From: CBETVX01 sp965539935 | GTDB lineage: Bacteria > Bacillota > Clostridia > Peptostreptococcales > Caminicellaceae | Length of the DNA stretch: 49,123 nucleotides | Reading direction: 5' to 3' | Assembly: GCA_965539935.1 (NCBI GenBank) | Contig: CBETVX010000020.1 | Coordinates: forward strand, 1 to 49,123 | The notes under the pieces: generated by a model | Told to the model about the DNA's origin: nothing | Seen by the model: the letters and a program-made list of their open reading frames with translations, nothing else | Databases searched by the model: none | Program-made: the position numbers and the translations under genes | Shown here: positions 15,782 through 22,407 of the stretch, piece by piece | Layout: each line of letters starts with the position of its first letter | How positions within the stretch are numbered: position 1 is the first letter of the stretch

Positions 15782-16543
15782 TTGACTGTTCTAAAGACAG
15801 ATAAAATAACCATGAGATTTGGAGGAATAACGGCAGTTTCAGAGTTTGATATGGAAATCAATAAAAATGAAATAATTGGACTTATAGGGCCTAATGGTGC
15901 CGGAAAGACAACTTGTTTTAATATGATAACTGGAGTATATAAACCTACTGAAGGAAAAATATTATTTAAAGACAAAGAGATAACTCAGCTTAAAACCCAC
16001 GAAATAACAAAGTTAGGTATAGCTAGAACCTTTCAAAACATAAGGCTTTTTAAGGAGCTGTCAGTACTTGATAATGTACTTATTGCAAATCATATGAGAC
16101 TTGAATCAAATCTTTTTTCTTCAGTGATAAAAACTCCTGATTATAGAGGAAAAGAAAGAGCCATGAGAGAAAAGTCTATAAAGCTACTGAAAGAGGTAGG
16201 CCTTGAAGAGTTGATGAATGAAAAAGCCTCATCACTTCCCTATGGTAAACAGAGGAGACTTGAAATAGCCAGGGCTCTGGCTACTGACCCAAAACTTTTA
16301 ATATTAGATGAACCAGCAGCCGGGATGAATCCCCAGGAATCAATAGAACTAATGGAATTCATTACAGATATTAGGGATAGATTTGATTTAACTATATTTT
16401 TAATAGAACATCATATGCAAGTAGTTATGGGGATATGTGAAAGAATATACGTGCTTGACCATGGAGTAAAAATAGCTGAAGGAACTCCAAATGAAATACA
16501 AAACAACGAAAAAGTAATAGAAGCTTATTTAGGGGTTGATTAA
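15782..16543 (+). CDS. livG: Branched-chain amino-acid ABC transporter ATPase LivG
   Basis: 253-residue ABC ATPase. Walker A GPNGAGKTT near residue 35, signature LPYGKQRRLEIAR, Walker B LLILDEPAAGMNP and switch histidine LIEHHM. LivG-type ATPases use LPYGxQRRLEIAR in place of LSGGQ, as here. A GTG at 15773 is only 2 nt from the AAAGG site. The TTG at 15782 is better spaced and begins MTVLKTDKITMRFGG, so TTG is preferred; this is not certain. The stop abuts livF. Confidence 0.9.
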   Translation: MTVLKTDKITMRFGGITAVSEFDMEINKNEIIGLIGPNGAGKTTCFNMITGVYKPTEGKILFKDKEITQLKTHEITKLGIARTFQNIRLFKELSVLDNVLIANHMRLESNLFSSVIKTPDYRGKERAMREKSIKLLKEVGLEELMNEKASSLPYGKQRRLEIARALATDPKLLILDEPAAGMNPQESIELMEFITDIRDRFDLTIFLIEHHMQVVMGICERIYVLDHGVKIAEGTPNEIQNNEKVIEAYLGVD

Positions 16544-17254
16544 ATGCTTAAAGTTAGAGACTTAAACGTATACTATGGTGGAATACATGCCCTAAGGGGT
16601 ATAAATATAGAGGTGCCTCAAAAAAAGATAGTGACCTTGATAGGGGCAAATGGTGCAGGAAAGAGTACTACCCTTAGGACTATCATGGGCCTTGTAAAAA
16701 GCTCCAGTGGAGAAGTAATATATGATAGTGATGATATAGTGAATAAAAAGACTAGAGATATAGTATCAAAGGGTGTAGTTATGGTGCCTGAAGGAAGAAG
16801 GATATTTCCAAATCTTACTGTAGAAGAAAATCTTATATTAGGTGCCTATATAAGAAAAGACAAAGATGGAATAAAAAAGGATATGGATTGGGTATATGAG
16901 CTTTTTCCAAGACTCAAGGAAAGAATATGGCAAAAGGCTGGAACCATGTCCGGTGGAGAGCAACAAATGCTAGCAGTAGGAAGGGCCCTTATGACTAGAC
17001 CAAAGCTGCTACTTATGGATGAGCCATCCCTTGGGTTAGCTCCCCTTATAGTAAAGGATATATTTGCCATAATTAAAGAAATACACAGAGAGGGAGTTAC
17101 AATACTACTAGTAGAGCAAAATGCAAAGGCTGCCCTTGAGATATCAGATTATGGATACGTTCTTGAAACGGGCTCAATAGTTTTAGAAGGGCCAGGACCT
17201 GAGCTATTAAATAATGATGAAGTTCAAAGTGCTTATCTAGGAGAGTCCCATTAA
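16544..17254 (+). CDS. livF: Branched-chain amino-acid ABC transporter ATPase LivF
   Basis: 236-residue ABC ATPase, partner of LivG. Walker A GANGAGKST, LivF-typical VPEGRRIFPNLTVEENL, signature MSGGEQQMLAVGRAL, Walker B LLLMDEPSLGLAP and switch LVEQNA. It starts directly at the end of livG, so the two are probably translationally coupled. It is the last gene of the liv operon. A GC-rich stem follows at 17279. Confidence 0.93.
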   Translation: MLKVRDLNVYYGGIHALRGINIEVPQKKIVTLIGANGAGKSTTLRTIMGLVKSSSGEVIYDSDDIVNKKTRDIVSKGVVMVPEGRRIFPNLTVEENLILGAYIRKDKDGIKKDMDWVYELFPRLKERIWQKAGTMSGGEQQMLAVGRALMTRPKLLLMDEPSLGLAPLIVKDIFAIIKEIHREGVTILLVEQNAKAALEISDYGYVLETGSIVLEGPGPELLNNDEVQSAYLGESH

Positions 17255-17278
17255 ATAAAGATTTAAAGTTAAAGCAAT

Positions 17279-17303
17279 CCCCATGGAATTTAAAGCCATG
17301 GGG
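17279..17303 (+). terminator. Stem-loop after the liv operon
   Basis: CCCCATGG (17279-17286) pairs with CCATGGGG (17296-17303) over a 9-nt loop, followed by TATATTA. The U tract is poor, so termination may be partial and some read-through into the glycosylase gene is possible. Confidence 0.5.
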
Positions 17304-17355
17304 TATATTAATGTATAGTATAATAGATAAAGATAAAATTATTAGAGGTGTTGTA

Positions 17356-17937
17356 ATGATAAAAAGTAGTGAATATGAAAAAATAAAAAAAGAATGTATT
17401 AAGGAAAGTGAAGAGCCCATAGTATTTGGAGAAGGAAATCTAAATGCCAAGATTGTACTTATAGGTGAAGCACCGGGGTCTAAGGAGATTGAGTTTAGAA
17501 AACCCTTTGTAGGGCAGGCAGGTAAAAACTTAGATGAGTTTTTAGAGATAGTTGGGATTAATAGAGATGATATATATATAACTAATGTTGTTAAAATAAG
17601 ACCCTATAGAATAAATAAAAAAACAGGCAGAAAGGTAAATAGACCACCAAATAATTATGAGATAGAAAAATACTCTAAATTTTTATTTGAAGAGTTAGAA
17701 TTAATAAATCCTAATATTATAGTTACCTTAGGTAATGTTCCACTACAGACTATGATAAAGGATAAAAGTATAAAAATTGGAGACTTTCATGGAAAAATTT
17801 ATAATGTGAACAACAGATATATATTTCCTCTCTATCATCCAGCTGCCGTCATATATAATAGAAGTCTTAGGGATACATATGTAAAGGATCTAAAAAATCT
17901 TAGAGAATATATTAGGGAAAATATTGAATTAAAATAA
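17356..17937 (+). CDS. Uracil-DNA glycosylase family 4-like protein lacking most Fe-S ligands
   Basis: 193 residues. Family 4 UDG motifs are clear: VFGEGN, active-site GEAPGSKE (37-44), RKPFVGQAGKNLDE, and the leucine-loop region LYHPAAVIYNRSL with H161. It would remove uracil from DNA. Classical family 4 enzymes hold a 4Fe-4S cluster with four cysteines. Here only C14 remains; the second N-terminal position is glutamate, the NVVKCRP position reads NVVKIRP, and no fourth cysteine exists. The cluster is therefore absent. An ATG at 17311 is possible, but GAGGTG lies 5 nt before the ATG at 17356. Activity is plausible but not assured. Confidence 0.8.
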   Translation: MIKSSEYEKIKKECIKESEEPIVFGEGNLNAKIVLIGEAPGSKEIEFRKPFVGQAGKNLDEFLEIVGINRDDIYITNVVKIRPYRINKKTGRKVNRPPNNYEIEKYSKFLFEELELINPNIIVTLGNVPLQTMIKDKSIKIGDFHGKIYNVNNRYIFPLYHPAAVIYNRSLRDTYVKDLKNLREYIRENIELK

Positions 17938-18116
17938 AATTACTATAAAAAAATATGGCATTTATACTACCCATACATTTTTTTACTATATAGACTTTTT
18001 ACCCCAATATTAAATTATATTGTTAAGTTAAGAAGGAAACTGCAAGGATTTGTTGAATTAATGTATTAAGTCATTTTATTAATTAATTTTTTGGTACATT
18101 ATGGGACAATATATAA

Positions 18117-18302
18117 ATGAATTCTGAAAGGATGATGGATGCTGACTATTATGAAATTAAATAGCAAGTTATAGAGAGCAGTTATAAGGACGTATTTTAT
18201 GATAGATATGTGGAAGTAAATGAATATATTTATAGGATGAAGCAAAATAATTATAGATTAATAAGACTTATTAATAATTTCATAGACAAAAGGAATTTTT
18301 AG
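18117..18302 (+). pseudogene. Short decayed gene with in-frame TAG
   Basis: A 62-codon frame from ATG 18117 to TAG 18300 is broken only by a TAG at codon 16. After it the sequence reads QVIESSYKDVFYDRYVEVN and continues as a charged helix to IRLINNFIDKRNF. The amino-acid content looks coding, and no other long frame exists in the 470-bp gap 17938-18406. The family is not recognised, and chance cannot be excluded. The rest of the gap holds nothing I can name. Confidence 0.35.
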
Positions 18303-18406
18303 AAAATTCAAACATTGACAAAGATTTTCATATAATATAAAATATACCCAAAAATAAGAGTTGAATTATCTTTGTCTTATTAGTTTTAAATAATACGGAG
18401 GCCAGT

Positions 18407-19063
18407 ATGGAAAATATATTTAATCGAAAACAAGCTAACAAATCATTAACTTCAATAGTTTTTGAAAAAATTAGAGAAGATATTTTAATGGGTAAGTTTA
18501 AACATGGAGAAAAAATAGTAGAAGCAAAACTTGCTGAAGAGCTAGGAGTAAGTCGTACCCCCGTTAGAGAAGCCTTAAAACAACTGGAGTTAGATGGTTT
18601 GGTTGAGAATTTACCTAATAGAGGAGTTATAGTTAAGGGAATAACTAAACAGGACATACAGGATATATATACCATAAGAATAGCAATGGAAGGAATAGCT
18701 GTAAAATGGGCTATTGAGAGAATGAGTGAAGAAGATTTAGAAAGATTAAAGGAATTATTTGAACTTATGGAGTTTTATACCTTTAAAAAAGATGTTGATA
18801 AGATTGCTGAACTTAATACTCAATTTCATGAATTAATATATAACTCAACTAAAAGTAGATATCTAGAGCATATTTTGAAGGATTTTCAATACTTCATGAA
18901 AATACCTAGATATAAATCCTTAAGAACTAAGGGAAGACTAGAGGAAGCTTTACAAGAACATAGAGCAGTTTTAAATGCATTTATTAAAAGAGATGTAGAT
19001 GAAGCTGTTAATGCCATTTTAAAACATGTAAATGCATCAAGGGAAAATGCTGAAAAAGCATAA
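18407..19063 (+). CDS. GntR-family transcriptional regulator, FadR/FCD subfamily
   Basis: 218 residues. The N-terminal winged helix (about 12-78) has VFEKIREDILMGKFKHGEKI and LAEELGVSRTPVREALKQLELDGL. The C-terminal FCD ligand domain (about 85-210) keeps the histidines expected to bind metal in NTQFHELIY, QEHRAVLNA and LKHVNAS, with the IYTIRIAMEG helix at its start. Family members sense small carboxylic acids or sugar acids. No divergent or downstream metabolic operon shows its target; NiaR follows after a terminator. The ATG has a GGAGG site upstream. Confidence 0.88.
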   Translation: MENIFNRKQANKSLTSIVFEKIREDILMGKFKHGEKIVEAKLAEELGVSRTPVREALKQLELDGLVENLPNRGVIVKGITKQDIQDIYTIRIAMEGIAVKWAIERMSEEDLERLKELFELMEFYTFKKDVDKIAELNTQFHELIYNSTKSRYLEHILKDFQYFMKIPRYKSLRTKGRLEEALQEHRAVLNAFIKRDVDEAVNAILKHVNASRENAEKA

Positions 19064-19093
19064 AGACTATCTAGATGGATAGTCTTTATCTTT
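19062..19093 (+). terminator. Terminator of the GntR gene
   Basis: AAAGACTATC (19062-19071) and GATAGTCTTT (19078-19087) form a perfect 10-bp stem, followed by ATCTTTG. Confidence 0.75.
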
Positions 19094-19127
19094 GTTTTCA
19101 ATTTTATTAAAGATGGGAGGTAAAATA

Positions 19128-19646
19128 TTGACTGAAGAAAGAAGAAAAAAAATTTTAGATATATTGAATACTATGGATGAACCTATTACAGGATCACAGC
19201 TTGCAAAAAAATTTGATGTAAGTAGACAAGTTGTCGTTCAAGATATAGCTGTACTTAGAGCAAAGGGTATAAATGTAATGGCAACATCAAATGGATATTA
19301 TATACCTAAGAATAAAAGTCATAGTAAAGATATTGAAACAATAGTTTGTAAGCATGATGGTTATCAATCTATAGAAGATGAACTTAAAATTATAGTTGAT
19401 ATGGGTGGAAAAATCTTAGATGTAATAGTTATGCACCCTGTATACGGAGAAATAAGATGTCCACTTATGATAAATAGTAGATATGATTTAGATAAATTTC
19501 TTGAAAAGTTAAAAAATGAGGAGGCAGAGCCTTTAGCTTCTTTAACAGATGGAGAACATATCCATACCATAGAAATTCCAAATAAAAAAATATTTAAGAT
19601 AATAAAGAATAGATTAAAGGAAAAGGGAATATTAATAGGGGATTGA
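19128..19646 (+). CDS. niaR: NiaR-type transcriptional repressor with 3H domain (niacin-responsive)
   Basis: 172 residues from a TTG start. GGGAGG lies 7 nt upstream, and the protein then begins MTEERRKKILDIL, the normal start of the family. A longer reading from 19092 would run through the terminator stem and is rejected. The N-terminal helix-turn-helix contains GSQLAKKFDVSRQVVVQDIAVLR. The C-terminal 3H domain has three histidine clusters: CKHDGYQSIEDEL, VMHPVYGEI and GEHIHTIEI. NiaR represses NAD synthesis or niacin uptake genes when niacin is available. The next gene is a transporter behind a promoter/operator, its probable target. Confidence 0.87.
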   Translation: MTEERRKKILDILNTMDEPITGSQLAKKFDVSRQVVVQDIAVLRAKGINVMATSNGYYIPKNKSHSKDIETIVCKHDGYQSIEDELKIIVDMGGKILDVIVMHPVYGEIRCPLMINSRYDLDKFLEKLKNEEAEPLASLTDGEHIHTIEIPNKKIFKIIKNRLKEKGILIGD

Positions 19647-19688
19647 TATCCATAGCTTTTTTTTATATAATAGTGACAAGACAGCTGT
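19643..19688 (+). promoter_or_regulatory. Sigma-A promoter and probable NiaR operator ahead of the transporter
   Basis: TTGATA (19643-19648, overlapping the niaR stop), 17 bp, then TATAAT (19666-19671). Immediately downstream lies GTGACAAGACAGCTGT, whose last 8 bp ACAGCTGT (19681-19688) are a perfect palindrome over the expected start site. Position and dyad suit repression by NiaR. I could not check it against the NiaR consensus. Confidence 0.6.
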
Positions 19689-19824
19689 AAATACAAAATA
19701 TACAATGGGATTTTGAGGGGAGATTGTTATGGATATATAAAAATTCTAAAGAAAATAAAAAGATTAAAATAGGGAAAACTTGAAATTATAGTGGATACAG
19801 AAATTGTGTAGAGAGGTGACACAG

Positions 19825-20853
19825 ATGAAAAAAAGTGGTTTTAAAAAGTATATAACTAAGGCATTAAATGGTATGGCACTTGGCCTGTTTGCATCACTTA
19901 TTATTGGGCTTATACTTAAACAGATTGGAGACTATACGGGATTAGTTCAGCTTACCACATTTGGACAAGTAGCCCAGTTTATGATGGGGCCTGCAATAGG
20001 TGCAGCAGTTGCCTACAGTGTGGGAGCACCACCGTTAGGAATTTTTGCAGCACTAGTGGCAGGGGCTATAGGAGCAGGTACTATATCATCTAAAGAAGGA
20101 GTATTTGTTATAGCTATCGGTGAACCAGTAGGTTCCTTTATAGCAGCTCTCATAGCTGCAGAGTTTTCTAAGCTTATATCAGGAAAAACAAAGGTAGATA
20201 TAGTATTAGTACCTGCTGCAACAATTATAGTAGGAGGACTTGTAGGAATATTTTTAAGTCCCCTTATAGCTCAGTTTATGAAGGGGCTTGGAGCCATAAT
20301 AAATAGAGCTACAGAATTACAGCCAATACCTATGGGCATAATAATAGCTACCCTTATGGGTATGATACTCACTTTACCTATAAGTAGTGCCGCTTTGGCA
20401 ATTTCTTTAGGTTTGAGTGGATTAGCAGCAGGGGCATCTACAATTGGATGTGCAACTCAAATGATTGGTTTTGCTATAGCTAGCTATAGGGAAAATGGAG
20501 TAGGAGGTTTTATAGCCCAAGGTATTGGAACATCAATGCTTCAAGTACCTAATATTATAAAAAATCCCCTTATATGGATTCCTCCTACATTGGCAAGTGC
20601 TATACTAGGGCCTCTAGCGACCTATGTTTTTCAAATGGAGAACAATAGCATAGGAGCAGGAATGGGAACAAGTGGATTAGTCGGTCAATTTGGTACTATT
20701 GCAGTCATGGCAGAGAAAATGCCAATGGGAAAAATTTTACTGAATATTGGATTATTACATTTTATTTTACCTGCTATTTTAACATTGGCAATATCTGAAT
20801 TTATGAGAAAAAAGGGGTATATAAAATATGGAGATATGAAAATAGAAGGATAA
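19825..20853 (+). CDS. PTS EIIC-like membrane transporter, candidate niacin transporter
   Basis: 342-residue, glycine/alanine-rich membrane protein with about eight to nine hydrophobic segments, resembling the PTS_EIIC_2 family (for example MMGPAIGAAVAYSVGAPPLGIF, GEPVGSFIAALIAAE and GTSGLVGQFGTI). It has no EIIA or EIIB domains and no phospho-acceptor site, so sugar phosphotransfer is not indicated. A TTG at 19804 is rejected in favour of the ATG at 19825, 6 nt after GAGAGGTG. The adjacent niaR gene and the dyad over its promoter suggest that it imports niacin or a related pyridine. This is inference from context. Confidence 0.75.
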   Translation: MKKSGFKKYITKALNGMALGLFASLIIGLILKQIGDYTGLVQLTTFGQVAQFMMGPAIGAAVAYSVGAPPLGIFAALVAGAIGAGTISSKEGVFVIAIGEPVGSFIAALIAAEFSKLISGKTKVDIVLVPAATIIVGGLVGIFLSPLIAQFMKGLGAIINRATELQPIPMGIIIATLMGMILTLPISSAALAISLGLSGLAAGASTIGCATQMIGFAIASYRENGVGGFIAQGIGTSMLQVPNIIKNPLIWIPPTLASAILGPLATYVFQMENNSIGAGMGTSGLVGQFGTIAVMAEKMPMGKILLNIGLLHFILPAILTLAISEFMRKKGYIKYGDMKIEG

Positions 20854-20866
20854 TAGAGTATATAAG

Positions 20867-20900
20867 CCTATGAAAATTTAATAATTTTCATAGGTTTTTT
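20867..20900 (+). terminator. Terminator of the EIIC-like transporter gene
   Basis: CCTATGAAAATT (20867-20878) and AATTTTCATAGG (20883-20894) form a perfect 12-bp stem with a TAAT loop, followed by six T. Confidence 0.92.
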
Positions 20901-20979
20901 GTTTAAAGAAGATTATAAATGTATATATAAAAAATGGAAAGTAAATACAAATATATTTCAAGAAAATATTAAAATATAC

Positions 20980-21021
20980 TTGACAAAGAAAATATATGAG
21001 TTATAATTATAATTGTAATAA
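20980..21021 (+). promoter_or_regulatory. Sigma-A promoter with PerR box ahead of perR-rbr
   Basis: TTGACA (20980-20985), 16 bp, then TATAAT (21002-21007). TTATAATTGTAATAA (21007-21021) matches the Bacillus Per box TTATAAT-N-ATTATAA at 12 of 14 positions and covers the start site. This predicts peroxide-inducible autoregulation of the operon. Confidence 0.75.
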
Positions 21022-21083
21022 GTACAAATTTAAAATGATTACAAAATAATTAAAGGAGTTGAAGGAGAGTCTTTCCGACCAAA

Positions 21084-21494
21084 ATGACTATTAATAATGT
21101 AAGTGAGTATTTAAAAGAACATGATATTAAGCCTTCACTTCAAAGAATAAAAATATTTGAATATTTAATTCACAATGAGAATCATCCAACAGTAGATACA
21201 ATATATAAAGAATTAGTTAAAGAAATTCCCACCCTTTCCAAGACTACAGTTTATAACACTTTAAGTCTTTTTATGGAAAAGGGCATAGTTAGAGTAATAA
21301 CAATCGAAGAAAATGAAACTAGATATGATGCTGATACTGATTTCCATGGACATTTCAAATGTGAAGATTGTGGAAAAATATTAGACTTTGATATTAATAT
21401 TCCACAGCTTAATGAAGATGTTTTGAAGGATTTTAATATTACAGAAAAGCATGTATATTTTAAAGGCAAGTGTAAAAGCTGCCTCAATAAATAA
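21084..21494 (+). CDS. perR: Fur-family peroxide regulator PerR
   Basis: 136 residues. The winged helix carries LSKTTVYNTLSLFMEKGIVR. The regulatory iron site of PerR is conserved as H34, D82, H88, H90 and D101. The aspartate in GKILDFD marks PerR as opposed to Fur. The structural zinc is held by C93-x2-C96 and C130-x2-C133. PerR with iron represses until peroxide oxidises its histidines. It has a Per box in its own promoter and is followed 39 bp later by rubrerythrin, its classic target in anaerobes. The ribosome site is unusually far from the ATG (about 14 nt), and no better start is available. Confidence 0.92.
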   Translation: MTINNVSEYLKEHDIKPSLQRIKIFEYLIHNENHPTVDTIYKELVKEIPTLSKTTVYNTLSLFMEKGIVRVITIEENETRYDADTDFHGHFKCEDCGKILDFDINIPQLNEDVLKDFNITEKHVYFKGKCKSCLNK

Positions 21495-21533
21495 ATTTAT
21501 TAAATATATTTTGTATAAGGAGGATTTTTAACT

Positions 21534-22109
21534 ATGGCAAGTGTAAAAGGAACTAAAACAGAACAAAATTTATTAAAGGCCTTTGCTGGTGAATCTCAAG
21601 CTAAGAATAGATATACTTTTTTTGCTGAGAAAGCCAGAGAAGAAGGTTATGAGCAAATAGCAGAATTGTTTGAAGAAACTGCTTTAAATGAGCAAGCCCA
21701 TGCACAAAAATTCTTTAACTTCTTAGAAGGTGGACCTCTTGAGATTACTGCTGTATATCCAGCTGGTAAAGTAGGTACTACAGCTGAAAACTTAAAGGCT
21801 GCAGCAATGGGAGAAAATGAAGAACATGCAGAAATATATCCAGAGTTTGCTAAGGTAGCTAGAGAAGAAGGATTCCCACAAATAGCAGCTGCCTTTGACT
21901 TAGTTGGAAAGGCAGAAGTAGAGCATGAAAAGAGATACTTAAAGCTTCTTAAAAACGTAGAAGAAGGAAAGGTATTTAAGAAAGAAGAAACAACTAGATG
22001 GAAATGTAGATACTGTGGATACGTTCATGAAGCAGAAGAAGCTCCAGGCAAATGTCCACTATGTGGATATGATAAAGCTTACTTTGAGATAAAAGAAACT
22101 AATTACTAA
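21534..22109 (+). CDS. rbr: Rubrerythrin
   Basis: 191 residues. A ferritin-like four-helix domain with the two di-iron ExxH helices (GESQAKNRYTFFAEKA with ETALNEQAHAQKF, and GENEEHAEIYPEF with KAEVEHEKRY). A C-terminal rubredoxin domain follows with CRYCGYVH and CPLCGYDKAYF, C-x2-C twice. It reduces hydrogen peroxide with electrons from rubredoxin or NAD(P)H in anaerobes. AAGGAGG precedes the ATG. It is the second gene of the PerR-controlled operon. Confidence 0.96.
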   Translation: MASVKGTKTEQNLLKAFAGESQAKNRYTFFAEKAREEGYEQIAELFEETALNEQAHAQKFFNFLEGGPLEITAVYPAGKVGTTAENLKAAAMGENEEHAEIYPEFAKVAREEGFPQIAAAFDLVGKAEVEHEKRYLKLLKNVEEGKVFKKEETTRWKCRYCGYVHEAEEAPGKCPLCGYDKAYFEIKETNY

Positions 22110-22130
22110 AATTTAATATAACAAGTTATT

Positions 22131-22160
22131 AGGACTAGTCCAATGGGCTAGTTCTTTTTA
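22131..22160 (+). terminator. Terminator of perR-rbr
   Basis: GGACTAGTCC pairs with GGGCTAGTTC (with G-U pairs) over a short AAT loop, followed by TTTTTA. Confidence 0.75.
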
Positions 22161-22161
22161 T

Positions 22162-22269
22162 GATTCATGAGAAATTATATTCATTATAAAACTGTGGCTA
22201 AAATATAATTTCTATTATGGATTTTAACAAAATCCACAGGAAACCTAATTTATTTAAATTGAAGGTTTT
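22162..22269. repeat. Dispersed 108-bp repeat with internal hairpin, copy B
   Basis: The partner of 1273-1380, colinear without gaps. The inverted arms are ATTCATGAGAAATTATATT and AATATAATTTCTATTATGGAT, again foldable. Sequence outside the 108 bp is mostly unrelated, apart from a short ATACAATAAA about 40 bp further on in both copies. It lies between the rbr terminator and the UPF0182 gene. Confidence 0.65.
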
Positions 22270-22407
22270 GTTTTTTTATTATAAAAGGTTTTTAAAAACA
22301 TATCTAGAATACAATAAATACTATGGATTTGTATAAGCTTTTTAAGAAAGAATAATGGGTATAATAAACACTGTAAAGGAACATATATAAATAGAGAGGT
22401 GAAAAAT

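Noticed and set aside
19729..19742. Three-codon frame ATG-GAT-ATA-TAA behind a strong AGGGGAG site as a leader peptide for the EIIC-like gene
   Set aside because: Too short to judge and no attenuator structure surrounds it.
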